This document shows, piece by piece, positions 25,157-34,130 of a stretch of 64,000 bases of DNA. The notes beneath the pieces are model-generated. The model was given only the letters and a program-made list of their open reading frames with translations, had not been told where the DNA came from and ran no database searches. This DNA is from Acidobacteriota bacterium (GTDB lineage: Bacteria; Acidobacteriota; Terriglobia; Terriglobales; Acidobacteriaceae): assembly GCA_013289765.1 (NCBI GenBank), contig JABCZI010000001.1, forward strand, positions 558,001 to 622,000. Reading direction: 5' to 3'. Position numbers and translations under genes: made by a program. Position 1 is the stretch's first letter; every line of letters starts with the position of its first letter.

Positions 25157-26830
25157 TTATCGCCGCGGGGCTGAGGGTTCGCGAACCTCGCTACTCTCCC
25201 CATGATTCTGGGGAGCAAGGGCCTCAGTCAACACGCGTCCCACCGAGTGGGTAGGCGCGTTGATGCCCAATAGCGATGCCAGCGTGGCGGCAAGATCGAT
25301 CGGTTCGGCGTGGGTGCGATAGGTTCCCGGGCGAAACGGCAGTCCATAAAATGCCAGAGGCACGTGAGTGTCGTAGGTGAAGGGTGAGGCGTGGTCGGTT
25401 CCCGTGGCTGACCCGACGGTATAGATTTGGGGAACGCCCATTACATACCAGCCGCCTTCGGGCGAATAGCTGTTCAAGTACTTCCTGCCGAGAGGAGTAT
25501 TGGGGGCTGCTCCGCCGGCAAGTTGCGATTTCGTGAAGTAATCGAGCAGCAGTCCGGCTTGCTTCATCGCCTCGCCTACGGCAGTTTCGGCCTCGGATTC
25601 CTTGACGTGAGCGGCAGCGAAAGCATCCTGGTCGAGCCATGCCATGGGGTAGTCGAATTTCATGTAGGAAGCTGGGTGACCGGGGGAAAACTTTGCCGCG
25701 AGCGTCGCATTGATCTGCTCTTCAAGTTTGCCCGCGCCCAGGTTGGCGGCGGGAACGCGGAGCTTCTTGGCGGCGTCGGGAAGAGGTGAAACTCCATGGT
25801 CGGCGGAGAGCGCGATCCAAGTATCGGCGAGGCCGACTTGATGGCCGAGGAAGGCGAAAAAGTCGGCGAGTTCGCGATCGAGCGCGAGCGCCATGGCGGC
25901 CATCTCGGGAGAATCGGGGCCGACCTGGTGGCCGAGAATGTCATTCGGAGAAAGGCTGATGGCGAGGAGATCGGTGGCTTGCCCAGCGCCGAGATTTTCG
26001 TAGACGACCAGTTCTTTGGCAAATTCCAGTTCGTATTCGTTGGCGAATGGAGTCGAACCGATCACTTCGTAGAAGCCAGCGTCGTTGCCATTTTTTCCCT
26101 TGCGATGAGCGGTTGAGCGGAGCACGTCTCCGTTGTTGTTTTTCCAGTCGCGATCCCAATATTTTGCGGCGCGATTGCTCCCATTGAAATCCTGCGCCCA
26201 CTTGGGCAGGTCAGGACGATAGTAGGTGGAAGTAATCCACCCGCCGGACTTCGGCTCGATCCAGTAGGCCCCGTCGGCTGCGAAACCACCCGGCAGCACC
26301 GAAGCTCGATCTTTCAAAGACACAGAAAAGACTTTGGATTTTCCCTGGGTGGCGAGCTTGAGTTCGTCCCCCAGCGTGTCGGCCCGGAGATTGTGCGGCG
26401 AAGCGCCGGACTTAGTCTTTGCGTCGTCCGGGACGCCGACCAATTTGACGCTATCATCTTCGACCGACGTCACCATCTTCTTTTTTGTGGGATCCCACCA
26501 TTCGTTCGCGGCGATGCCATGTCCGTTGGTATAAGCGCCGGTAAAGAGAGTGGAGTGGCCGGGAGCGGTGCGGGTATTGGCGTAGTCGAAATTGCAGTCG
26601 GTGAAGTTGGCGCCATGGTCGAGGAGCAGGCGGAATCCGCCCTCGGGAAATTGGTCGCGGTAGCGTTCGAGATAATCGGCGCGGAACTGGTCGATGACGA
26701 TTATGACCACCAGCTTGGGGTGGGCATTGTAGGCAGAGGCGCTGGCTGGGATCGTGGAGAGGACAAGACTCACTGCAAGGGCAAGAGCGAGACACTGGCG
26801 CGCGACAAGGGGGCAGAGGGGAAATTTCAT
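25157..26830 (-). CDS. PafA-like alkaline phosphatase family protein
   Basis: 557 residues from ATG 26830, with a signal peptide (ALALAVSLVLSTIPASASA). The alkaline phosphatase superfamily core is intact: metal-binding Asp in VIIVIDQFRADYL, a Thr nucleophile region in NTRTAPGHSTLFTG, LSPNDILGHQVGPDS and ALSADHGVSPLPD, and a final His near THAEP. The DQFRADYLxRY and APGHSTLxTG phrases match PafA-type phosphomonoesterases, which are secreted and release phosphate from organic monoesters. It converges with the frameshifted receptor gene. Phosphodiesterase activity is an alternative. Confidence 0.88.
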   Translation of the reverse strand: MKFPLCPLVARQCLALALAVSLVLSTIPASASAYNAHPKLVVIIVIDQFRADYLERYRDQFPEGGFRLLLDHGANFTDCNFDYANTRTAPGHSTLFTGAYTNGHGIAANEWWDPTKKKMVTSVEDDSVKLVGVPDDAKTKSGASPHNLRADTLGDELKLATQGKSKVFSVSLKDRASVLPGGFAADGAYWIEPKSGGWITSTYYRPDLPKWAQDFNGSNRAAKYWDRDWKNNNGDVLRSTAHRKGKNGNDAGFYEVIGSTPFANEYELEFAKELVVYENLGAGQATDLLAISLSPNDILGHQVGPDSPEMAAMALALDRELADFFAFLGHQVGLADTWIALSADHGVSPLPDAAKKLRVPAANLGAGKLEEQINATLAAKFSPGHPASYMKFDYPMAWLDQDAFAAAHVKESEAETAVGEAMKQAGLLLDYFTKSQLAGGAAPNTPLGRKYLNSYSPEGGWYVMGVPQIYTVGSATGTDHASPFTYDTHVPLAFYGLPFRPGTYRTHAEPIDLAATLASLLGINAPTHSVGRVLTEALAPQNHGESSEVREPSAPRR

Positions 26831-27065
26831 GGCCAAGGTAGTTTACACAGCGGAGCAGTGGCCGCGAAACCGATCGCGACTCAAGTTCTCCCGTACTCAG
26901 GGGCGTTTCTCCAAGAAGCTCCGCGATGGTTGTTTTGACTTTCACCGGAAACCTTGAAGCGCGGAGGAGGTAACGGAGAACAGGTGCGGAATGCGCGGAG
27001 AAGATCGACTATCCGAGGGATTAGGTGCATTCTCCGCCTATTTTCCGATAAAGTAGTTGATTCCC

Positions 27066-28358
27066 ATGCTTGATCTGAATTTCGTTCGTGACAACCTGCC
27101 CCGAGTGGAAGAGATGCTGCGCCAACGCGGTGCGGACCCGGCTGCCGTGCTCAAGGATTTCCGCGACGTGGATACGCGGCGGAGGCACGCCATTACGGAA
27201 GCTGAGACCATGAAGGCGCAGCGCAACCGGGCTTCTGAGGATATTTCTAAACTGAAAAAGGCTGGCCAGGACGCTAGCGCTGCGATTGCTGAGACGAAGG
27301 ATTTGCGCGAGCAGATTCAGGCGCGGGAGAAGGCTGCGGCTGACCTGGATGCACGTTTGCAAGAAATTCTCTCGGGTATTCCGAATATGCCGCACGAAAG
27401 CGTCCCGGCGGGGCATGGCGCGGAAGAGAATGTGGAAGTGCGGCGTTGGGGCGCGCCGCCCAAGTTTGATTTCACTCCCAAACCGCATTGGGAGTTGGGG
27501 GCTGAGCTTGGCGTGCTGGATTTGGAACGTGCGGTGAAACTCACGGGTGCGCGCTTTGCCGTCTATTGGGATCTCGGAGCGAAACTCGAGCGGGCACTGG
27601 CGAACTTCATGCTCGATCTGCATACGCGCGAGCATGGATACACGGAAGTGTTGCCACCCTACCTAGTGAATTCCGAATCGATGTATGGCACGGGACAGTT
27701 GCCCAAGTTTGCCGCTGATCTTTTTCGCGTTCCGCATGGAGATAAAGATTTGTGGCTGATTCCGACGGCGGAGGTCCCCGTTACGAATCTTTATCGCGAC
27801 GAAGTTCTCGACGCCGCGCGCTTACCGATTTCGCTCACCGCGTACACTCCGTGCTTTCGCAGCGAAGCAGGTTCATATGGGAAAGATGTGCGTGGCATTA
27901 TTCGACAGCATCAGTTTCAGAAGGTGGAACTGGTGAAGTTTTCACGCCCGGAGAATTCGTATGAAGAGCACGAGAAGCTGACGCGTAACGCCGAGACGGT
28001 GCTGCAAAAACTCGGCCTGCACTATCGCACGGTGGCGTTATGCAGCGGCGACATGGGTCCGTCATCGGCCAAAACATATGACATTGAAGTGTGGCTGCCG
28101 GGGCAGCAGTTATTTCGAGAAATCTCGTCCTGCTCGAATTTTGAGTCTTACCAGGCACGGCGTGCCAATATCCGATATCGGCCGGAGGGCAAGAATAAGA
28201 CGGAGTTCGTCCACACGCTGAACGGAAGCGGATTGGCTGTAGGGCGGACTTGGGTGGCGATTTTGGAAAATTATCAGCAGGCGGATGGAAGCGTGCTGAT
28301 TCCGGAGGCGCTGCAGGCATACATCGGCGCGGAGCGGATCACGCGAAAAAGCTTCTAG
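27066..28358 (+). CDS. serS: Seryl-tRNA synthetase
   Basis: 430 residues from the ATG at 27066. The N-terminal coiled-coil arm that holds tRNA-Ser (about 25-105) is followed by the class II core: [14 protein letters not shown], motif 2 ([24 protein letters not shown]), and motif 3 ([19 protein letters not shown]). The enzyme charges tRNA-Ser and tRNA-Sec. Length and motifs are all standard. The stop codon TAG is inside the first unit of a CTAGAAGCT-type repeat, so the last residues (K-S-F) are partly repeat-coded. Confidence 0.97.
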   Translation: MLDLNFVRDNLPRVEEMLRQRGADPAAVLKDFRDVDTRRRHAITEAETMKAQRNRASEDISKLKKAGQDASAAIAETKDLREQIQAREKAAADLDARLQEILSGIPNMPHESVPAGHGAEENVEVRRWGAPPKFDFTPKPHWELGAELGVLDLERAVKLTGARFAVYWDLGAKLERALANFMLDLHTREHGYTEVLPPYLVNSESMYGTGQLPKFAADLFRVPHGDKDLWLIPTAEVPVTNLYRDEVLDAARLPISLTAYTPCFRSEAGSYGKDVRGIIRQHQFQKVELVKFSRPENSYEEHEKLTRNAETVLQKLGLHYRTVALCSGDMGPSSAKTYDIEVWLPGQQLFREISSCSNFESYQARRANIRYRPEGKNKTEFVHTLNGSGLAVGRTWVAILENYQQADGSVLIPEALQAYIGAERITRKSF

Positions 28359-28425
28359 CTTCTAGTCTGTGAGCCGAGCTTTTCAGCGGATGCCCTAGCG
28401 CTAGAAGCCATGGGTTAGAAGCTAC
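28351..28425. repeat. CTAGAAGCT-type intergenic repeat, copy 3
   Basis: GCTTCTAGCTTCTAG at 28351 contains the serS stop; further units in the opposite orientation follow at about 28398 (GCGCTAGAAGCC) and 28415 (TTAGAAGCTAC). The opposed units could pair into a hairpin downstream of serS. Confidence 0.75.
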
Positions 28426-28457
28426 TCCATTGCCAAGAAACAACGGGGTCACTAGAC

Positions 28458-28886
28458 TTGCAAAGTGTGGATATCAGCACGACTGCCGCGGGCGCGTCTT
28501 CGCTACCGATGAATGGCGCGTGGCGAACAATTCGGAGCTATGTACTGTGGCAGCACGAGCGTGGCACGCTGCATTACGACATCATGGTCACGCTGATTCT
28601 GATCTTCGTCTTCTTCTCGCCGCGGGTCATCAACTTCAATGACAAACCAATGCCGGTGAACCCGCATCCTACGGGCGTTGTTGTGACTTCGGACGGAGCC
28701 GGCGGATTGGTTTATCAGATCGATGGGTCCGCCCTGACCGCCGGAGACGAGAGCACGGTCCGGAGTGAACTACTGCGCGTAATCGAACCAATTTCCGGAG
28801 AAGTGTCCATCGTAAGGTACGTCCCGGTATCCGACCGCAAGGGCAAGATACAGGGCTACACGGTCTGGGTGAAACGAAAACCATGA
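28458..28886 (+). CDS. Single-pass membrane protein, possibly ExbD-like
   Basis: 142 residues if the TTG at 28458 is used; a GTG at 28467 or ATG at 28509 are also possible and none has a strong ribosome site. One membrane helix (about residues 44-57, IMVTLILIFVFFS) is followed by a soluble domain with strands and helices (GVVVTSDGAGGLVYQIDG, SELLRVIEPISGEVSIVRYVPV). The topology (short cytoplasmic N-terminus, one helix, periplasmic domain) recalls ExbD/TolR, but the family Asp in the helix is absent. It overlaps the LolA-like gene by ATGA, pointing to a joint role in the envelope. Confidence 0.6.
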   Translation: MQSVDISTTAAGASSLPMNGAWRTIRSYVLWQHERGTLHYDIMVTLILIFVFFSPRVINFNDKPMPVNPHPTGVVVTSDGAGGLVYQIDGSALTAGDESTVRSELLRVIEPISGEVSIVRYVPVSDRKGKIQGYTVWVKRKP

Positions 28887-29575
28887 CACGAACGCGCCCG
28901 TTTTTCGGCATTTTGATTCTGGTAGCGGCGATCTATTCTGCCGCCCAAAGCCCAGATATCGCACTCGACAAGGTTCTGAAAAAAATGGATGCGACCGCCG
29001 CCAGTTTCCAAACGGCGCAGGCCGATTTTGTCTGGGACCAATACCAGAAAGTGGTGGACGAAACCGATACCCAGAAAGGGACGGTCCACTATCGGCGGGC
29101 GGGAAAAGAAATCGAGATGATGGCCGACATCAAGGAGCCTGATCGGAAGTTTGTCCTGTACAAAAACGGCAAGCTTCAGGTCTACCAGCCGAAGATCGAG
29201 CAGGTCATGTCCTATCCGGCGGGCGGCAATCGTAACGAACTGGAGAGTTATCTCGTTCTGGGCTTCGGTGGCAGTGGACAGGAACTTAAGAATACCTTCG
29301 AGGTTAGTTATGAGGGCGAAGAGACCGTCGACAACATCGTCACCGCAAAGTTGCAACTGATTCCGAAGAGCGAAAAGATGCGCAGCACCTTTTCGAAAAT
29401 TTTTCTTTGGATTGACCTCGCGCGCGGCATCTCAATTCAGCAAAAGTTTATGCAGACCCAAGGGGATTATCGGCTGGCAAAGTATTCAGGGATAAAGATC
29501 CCCGCGAAGATCGGCAACGAGGTATTCCAGTTAAAAACGACGAGCAAGACGCAGTTTGTCTCGCCTCGGGGGTAA
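28883..29575 (+). CDS. LolA-like outer-membrane lipoprotein carrier
   Basis: 230 residues with a signal peptide (PFFGILILVAAIYSAAQ). The mature part has the LolA layout: an opening helix (ALDKVLKKMDATAASFQTAQ), then a curved sheet of about eleven strands (FVWDQYQKV, VLYKNGKLQVYQPK, LQLIPKSEKM, KIFLWIDLARGISIQQKF). LolA ferries lipoproteins through the periplasm from LolCDE to the outer membrane. A wider LolA-fold protein with another hydrophobic ligand is possible. It starts inside the stop of the upstream membrane protein. Confidence 0.8.
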   Translation: MTRTRPFFGILILVAAIYSAAQSPDIALDKVLKKMDATAASFQTAQADFVWDQYQKVVDETDTQKGTVHYRRAGKEIEMMADIKEPDRKFVLYKNGKLQVYQPKIEQVMSYPAGGNRNELESYLVLGFGGSGQELKNTFEVSYEGEETVDNIVTAKLQLIPKSEKMRSTFSKIFLWIDLARGISIQQKFMQTQGDYRLAKYSGIKIPAKIGNEVFQLKTTSKTQFVSPRG

Positions 29576-29662
29576 ATGATTGATTTTAAAGCACAAGAAG
29601 GTATTCTAAAAAAGGAACGCTGGGCGCTATACTGCCCTTAGGAATTCATAGCGAGCTTATAC

Positions 29663-29878
29663 ATGGCCAAGGTCTTTACCATTCCCGTCGCCCCAAATTT
29701 TGGCACCAAGCGCAGAGTGCGCACCTCCGACCCTCGCTATGTTGATGGACAGCGCGTGCTGGTGGAAGCCATGAAGTATTTGGCCCAGAGCGACCCGGTG
29801 GTCAATCGCTCCGCCATCGAACTCATTTCAGAACACGTCCGGACCCGGTTTCGCATGAGCGACTCGCCGCTGGCATAG
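29663..29878 (+). CDS. Small hypothetical protein
   Basis: 71 residues, soluble, basic, with strong G/C preference at third codon positions, as in neighbouring genes. Sequence begins with a short beta-like part (AKVFTIPVAPNFGTKRRVR) and continues as one or two helices (GQRVLVEAMKYLAQ, SAIELISEHVRTRF). A TATACT hexamer at 29628 could be the -10 box of its own promoter. No family recognised. Confidence 0.5.
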   Translation: MAKVFTIPVAPNFGTKRRVRTSDPRYVDGQRVLVEAMKYLAQSDPVVNRSAIELISEHVRTRFRMSDSPLA

Positions 29879-29924
29879 GTAACTTCCGTCTAAGCAACCG
29901 AACGCCCGTCTCTGGTCCTATTCA

Positions 29925-32900
29925 CTAGAACTCATACCGCAGGGCGAACTGCATCACGCGCGGATTGGTGAGGATGCCGCTGAAAGCCCCGAAAGATCCC
30001 GATTGATCGATCGCGTTCGTGATCGACCCCACATCGAATACGGTGTGATTGAGGACGTTAAACACTTCCCATCGGAACTTCAGTTGCTGATGTTCGGCAA
30101 ACGGCATGTCCCAGCTCTTGCTCAGAGCAGCGTCCAATCCAGAGAAGCCGGGCCCTCGCACCTGATTGCGGCCGCCCGATTCGCCAGGATAATCATGCCG
30201 AAACGCGCCAATGCCTGAAGGCCCGGTGCAATCCGGGAATAAATTAGGCACAGCGCAACTATTGCTCTGTTTTACCAGCCCCGTGCGCGCGGGAGCGATT
30301 TGCGTCGCTTCTCCGCCGAGTTGCCAGTTGGTGGGCCAACTGCTGCCATTCGAGATACTGACGGGGAATCCGCTGGTCCAACGAGCCAAGCCGGATAGTT
30401 GCCAGCCACCGATAACCGCGTTGGCAAATCCGTTCGCGCCCTTGACGATTGCTTTTCCTCTACCGAAGGGCAATTCGAAAATGAAATTCGTGTTGAATTG
30501 GTGAGTGGTATCGAAGTCTGAGACTCCGCGGAGTTGATTCGGATTCCAGGAATTGATGATGTTGCTGCCGCCGGCGAGACCGTTCCAGGGGCCGACTCTC
30601 TCGGCGCTCGAAGAGAGATCGATCGACTTGGAATAGGCGTAGTTCACGTCAAACTGGAGGCCATGCGACATTCTCTTGCGAAGATTCACCTGCAGTGCGT
30701 TGTAATTCGCATTGGCCACAGAGCGCCACGCATACAGGGAGTGGAACTGGCTGTTGAAATATGCATTCTGCCCAAGAACGGTCGGATAATAATTGGCAGG
30801 GCAGGAGGCGTAACCACAACCGCTTCCTCCCGTCTGCATACCGGCGATCCCACCTACACCAGCCGCGTTGAAGTCCGAACCGGCGTAGTCCAATGCCGAC
30901 AACGCGGTGGTTTCGTTGTAGGTGTAGCAACTGAACAGATCATAGGCCGCCATAAGCGGATCGGTGGTAAATGCCGGAGGAGCAGTCGAGTTAATGTTGG
31001 GATTCACGTTTCCGGAGCATGGCAGGTTGTACTGATCGCCTGCCTTGAGGGGTGCGATCATATTCTGCCAATAGGCTGCGGTTGGCCCGACTAGACTGGG
31101 TGTGATTGACGAAGTCGGCGTGCCGGCAGCGGAGAGACGAGACAAACGGTTCGCGGCGGCGAAGTACGTAACTCCGGATTTCTTATCGACCAAGTCGAGA
31201 GGCATCGCCAAATCTTCCTGCGCAAGCAAGCGATGCGATAGATGACCGACGTAGGAGACTTCCAGACTCAATCCCTTGCCCAAGTCCCGCCCAACCGAGA
31301 GGTCCAGCGCGTAAGTGTAGGGAGTTTTAATCTGATCATCCAAACCCCAATAGATGCCCAGGCCGGAGCCGGAAGGTGGCGGCGTATAAGGAAATCCGCC
31401 TGCGGGAGTGGGGGGCGCGAACGGCGTGGTCCCATCGAATAATGTAGTTGGGACGCTGGTCAGGCTCGTAAGCCGGGGAGCCGTGGCTGCGGAAGGCAGC
31501 ACCGAATTAGTCAACTGCGTGGAGAGACCGAATGACCCGTTCTGGTCAAAACTTGAGAGCAGTCCAGGGCCGATGTGATCGTAGACGATGCCAAATCCGG
31601 CGCGAATGACCGTCTTGTCTCCATCTCCAACCAGATTTCTTAGCCAGCCACCGTCTGGCTTCGGGGTGTAGGCGATTGAGACGCGCGGTGCGAAGTTGTG
31701 AAAGTCCCAGTTGTAATATCCTGGCTTTCCGTTGGCAGCCCCGGCGAGGGCAAAAGTTACGGCGGGGTCCGCATTGGAGCCGATGCCATTTCGCATGTTC
31801 GCAGCGCGCTGCTTGAACCACTGCCCCATGCTAAATGTGGGCGCGACCTCTGTACCGGTTGTCTCCCAGGGCGGCGAAAACAGCGAATACCGCAGGCCGA
31901 CATTCACGGTGAGATTTGACTTCATCCGGTAGGAATCCTGCACATAGAATTCGTACTCGTCAGCGCCCCAATGGCGGGTCACAGGCGAGCCCAAAGGCAA
32001 AGCTGTACCATCTTTCTGGAAATTGAAAGTCGCGTTGTACTGCGTAACCATTCCCAGAAGGGCGATCGTTGGATAATCGTAAGAATTGTTGAACCCTGCA
32101 GCCACCGCGGGTAGGTTGTTATTACCCGGATCAAACGGGCTCGTCGTGTTCGCGAAGCCAGCCGTGTCGAGCGCGGAAACGTTGGTGACTCCTGAAGGGA
32201 AAGAATTGATGAAATTGGTCCTCGGGCTGCGGATGAACCGAACGTTCGTTCCGAACTGTATGGTGTGCTTCCCTTTGGACCACGAAATGTCATCGACGAA
32301 GTTGTTGACCGTGGAGCGAAAATCATTGCCCCGAGTAATCGCCTCACTGGAGTTATTTGGCGTGCTGTTATCGTTGAGGCCGCGGAAAAAGATCACCGGC
32401 GTGCTGTCGTTGTTACCCGGCAAGCCCCAGCTCTGCCGCGTGTACCCATAGTGAAAATTGTTAACCAGTGTGGGCTTCAACGTGGCAGTGTAGCCTACTG
32501 TGAATCCTTTGCTGAAATCCACAAGGCTCGAAAGCGGTGGAGTACCGGGCAGGTACGGTGCATCGGAGTGATTGTCATTGCGCAGCGCTCCACGCCAGAA
32601 CAGGCTGTGGTCGCCATTAGCGGTGATCTTGTAGTCCAAACGCGCAATGTACCAGTTCTTGTTGGTCGGAATCGCCCCGCTGAAACGATAGCCCAGGAAG
32701 TTGAATCCATCGCCCTGAGAAGAATCGTTAGCATGGGGGAAACTCTGGAGGTAACTCAACATCACGGGATCCGCACCAATACCGTTTGGATCCATCGTGG
32801 CTAGTTGTCCTGGGGTCAAACCGTAATAGCCCGCGGGTATGGTATGAGTTCCGCTAACCCCTTGCACTGCACCGCCGAGGCACTGTGTTGGGTCCGCGCA

Positions 32901-33929
32901 CTGGTATTGGATGACTCCGTCCCGCAGCGCATCACTCGGCACGATTCGTAAATCACTCGCGCCTTCGCGCTGGCGGGCAGCCTCATAGTTGGCGAAGAAG
33001 TAAAAACGATTCTTCACGAAAGGTCCGCCCACCGAGCCGCCAAAAATATTTCGAATAAGCTTGGGTGGCACGTTAGGTGCATTGCTCGCCACTTCGGCTG
33101 ATTTTACGAAGTAGTCATTCGCGCTGGTGTAAGTATTTCGCAGGTATTCATAGAGGGATCCGTGAAATTGGTTGGTCCCGCTCTTAGTAACAAGAGACAC
33201 CTGCGCGCCCGAGGAGCGCCCTGCATCCGCACCATAATTCGTGGTGGTTACGCGGAACTCCTGCATCGAATCCAGAGTAACCGGCAAGACTGCGGTAAAA
33301 GCATAGCCGTTCACCTGATCGTTGACATCCACTCCGTCCAACGTAATGTTGCTTTGATCGCTATGAGCACCATTCACCGCTCCGCCGCGCGTGTCGACAT
33401 TAAGTTCATTAGGCGTTTCCCGGTTCCCGATGTAAGTCACCCCAGCCTGCAGAGACAATAAGTCCGGGACATTTCTTCCTTCCATCGGAAGGTCTTTTAC
33501 CTGCCGCTCGTCGAAGGCATTACCAATAGAGGCGTCGGTAGTGTTGATGAGCGCTGCCTCACCCGTGACTTCGATCACTTCTGTGGCCGCTCCAATTTCG
33601 AGCTTGACGTTCGTCGTCGCTGGAGTGTCAACCAGGAGCTGGATGCTTTTTTGCTCATACTTGCGGAACCCAGATGCTTCCACCGTGAGTTGGTAAATTC
33701 CTGGCTGAAGCTGTTGGAACTCATAACCGCCCGTGCCTTCCGTAGCTATGGTGCGTGTGAAGCCGCGATCGGTGCTGCTGAGCGTGACTTTTGCTCTGGC
33801 TATTGCTGCGCCACTCTTGTCCGAAACTGTGCCGCGCAACGAAGTCGTCGCGGACTGCCCTGAAACAAGGACGTTGAGAGTAATAAAACACGCGACCACG
33901 AAAGTCATTTCACGTAGGCTGAAACGCAT
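29925..33929 (-). CDS. Oar-like TonB-dependent receptor
   Basis: 1334 residues from the ATG at 33929, which follows a strong GGAGGGGG; the frame open to 34031 is discarded. Signal peptide (TFVVACFITLNVLVSG), carboxypeptidase-regulatory-like beta domain (residues 25-110, SLRGTVSDKSGAAIARAKV), plug (LPMEGRNVPDLLSLQAGVTY), then a long beta barrel ending in Phe (FALRYEF). These receptors take up large ligands, often carbohydrate or peptide derived, with energy from TonB-ExbBD. No ligand-processing genes adjoin it. Confidence 0.92.
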   Translation of the reverse strand: MRFSLREMTFVVACFITLNVLVSGQSATTSLRGTVSDKSGAAIARAKVTLSSTDRGFTRTIATEGTGGYEFQQLQPGIYQLTVEASGFRKYEQKSIQLLVDTPATTNVKLEIGAATEVIEVTGEAALINTTDASIGNAFDERQVKDLPMEGRNVPDLLSLQAGVTYIGNRETPNELNVDTRGGAVNGAHSDQSNITLDGVDVNDQVNGYAFTAVLPVTLDSMQEFRVTTTNYGADAGRSSGAQVSLVTKSGTNQFHGSLYEYLRNTYTSANDYFVKSAEVASNAPNVPPKLIRNIFGGSVGGPFVKNRFYFFANYEAARQREGASDLRIVPSDALRDGVIQYQCADPTQCLGGAVQGVSGTHTIPAGYYGLTPGQLATMDPNGIGADPVMLSYLQSFPHANDSSQGDGFNFLGYRFSGAIPTNKNWYIARLDYKITANGDHSLFWRGALRNDNHSDAPYLPGTPPLSSLVDFSKGFTVGYTATLKPTLVNNFHYGYTRQSWGLPGNNDSTPVIFFRGLNDNSTPNNSSEAITRGNDFRSTVNNFVDDISWSKGKHTIQFGTNVRFIRSPRTNFINSFPSGVTNVSALDTAGFANTTSPFDPGNNNLPAVAAGFNNSYDYPTIALLGMVTQYNATFNFQKDGTALPLGSPVTRHWGADEYEFYVQDSYRMKSNLTVNVGLRYSLFSPPWETTGTEVAPTFSMGQWFKQRAANMRNGIGSNADPAVTFALAGAANGKPGYYNWDFHNFAPRVSIAYTPKPDGGWLRNLVGDGDKTVIRAGFGIVYDHIGPGLLSSFDQNGSFGLSTQLTNSVLPSAATAPRLTSLTSVPTTLFDGTTPFAPPTPAGGFPYTPPPSGSGLGIYWGLDDQIKTPYTYALDLSVGRDLGKGLSLEVSYVGHLSHRLLAQEDLAMPLDLVDKKSGVTYFAAANRLSRLSAAGTPTSSITPSLVGPTAAYWQNMIAPLKAGDQYNLPCSGNVNPNINSTAPPAFTTDPLMAAYDLFSCYTYNETTALSALDYAGSDFNAAGVGGIAGMQTGGSGCGYASCPANYYPTVLGQNAYFNSQFHSLYAWRSVANANYNALQVNLRKRMSHGLQFDVNYAYSKSIDLSSSAERVGPWNGLAGGSNIINSWNPNQLRGVSDFDTTHQFNTNFIFELPFGRGKAIVKGANGFANAVIGGWQLSGLARWTSGFPVSISNGSSWPTNWQLGGEATQIAPARTGLVKQSNSCAVPNLFPDCTGPSGIGAFRHDYPGESGGRNQVRGPGFSGLDAALSKSWDMPFAEHQQLKFRWEVFNVLNHTVFDVGSITNAIDQSGSFGAFSGILTNPRVMQFALRYEF

Positions 33930-34022
33930 AAAGCCCCCTCCGCCCGCGACGGGCGCTGTGTTCAGATTCTGTTTTCCCAGGAATAAAACGGATTTGAGAC
34001 CCCGGGGGACTGATGGGGCGCT

Positions 34023-34052
34023 ATTGTGCAACTACTCGGCGAAAAAGTTCAA
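34023..34052 (-). promoter_or_regulatory. Possible sigma-70 promoter for the receptor
   Basis: On the minus strand TTGAAC (34047-34052) and CACAAT (34023-34028) are spaced by 18 bases, about 95 bases before the receptor's start codon. Both boxes deviate from consensus, so this is tentative. Confidence 0.3.
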
Positions 34053-34093
34053 GCAAAATCTTCAGGGGTTTCAAAGGACTGAAACGTTTAAAT

Positions 34094-34110
34094 AGGGCGG
34101 TTCACGCCCT
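34094..34110 (-). terminator. Weak intrinsic terminator after the GT39-like gene
   Basis: A GC stem AGGGCG/CGCCCT with a 5-base loop, followed on the minus strand by ATTTAAA. It lies about 20 bases past the stop of the GT39-like gene. The A/T tail is short and mixed, so termination may be partial. Confidence 0.35.
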
Positions 34111-34130
34111 TTGTTTAAGATAAGCGTTGT

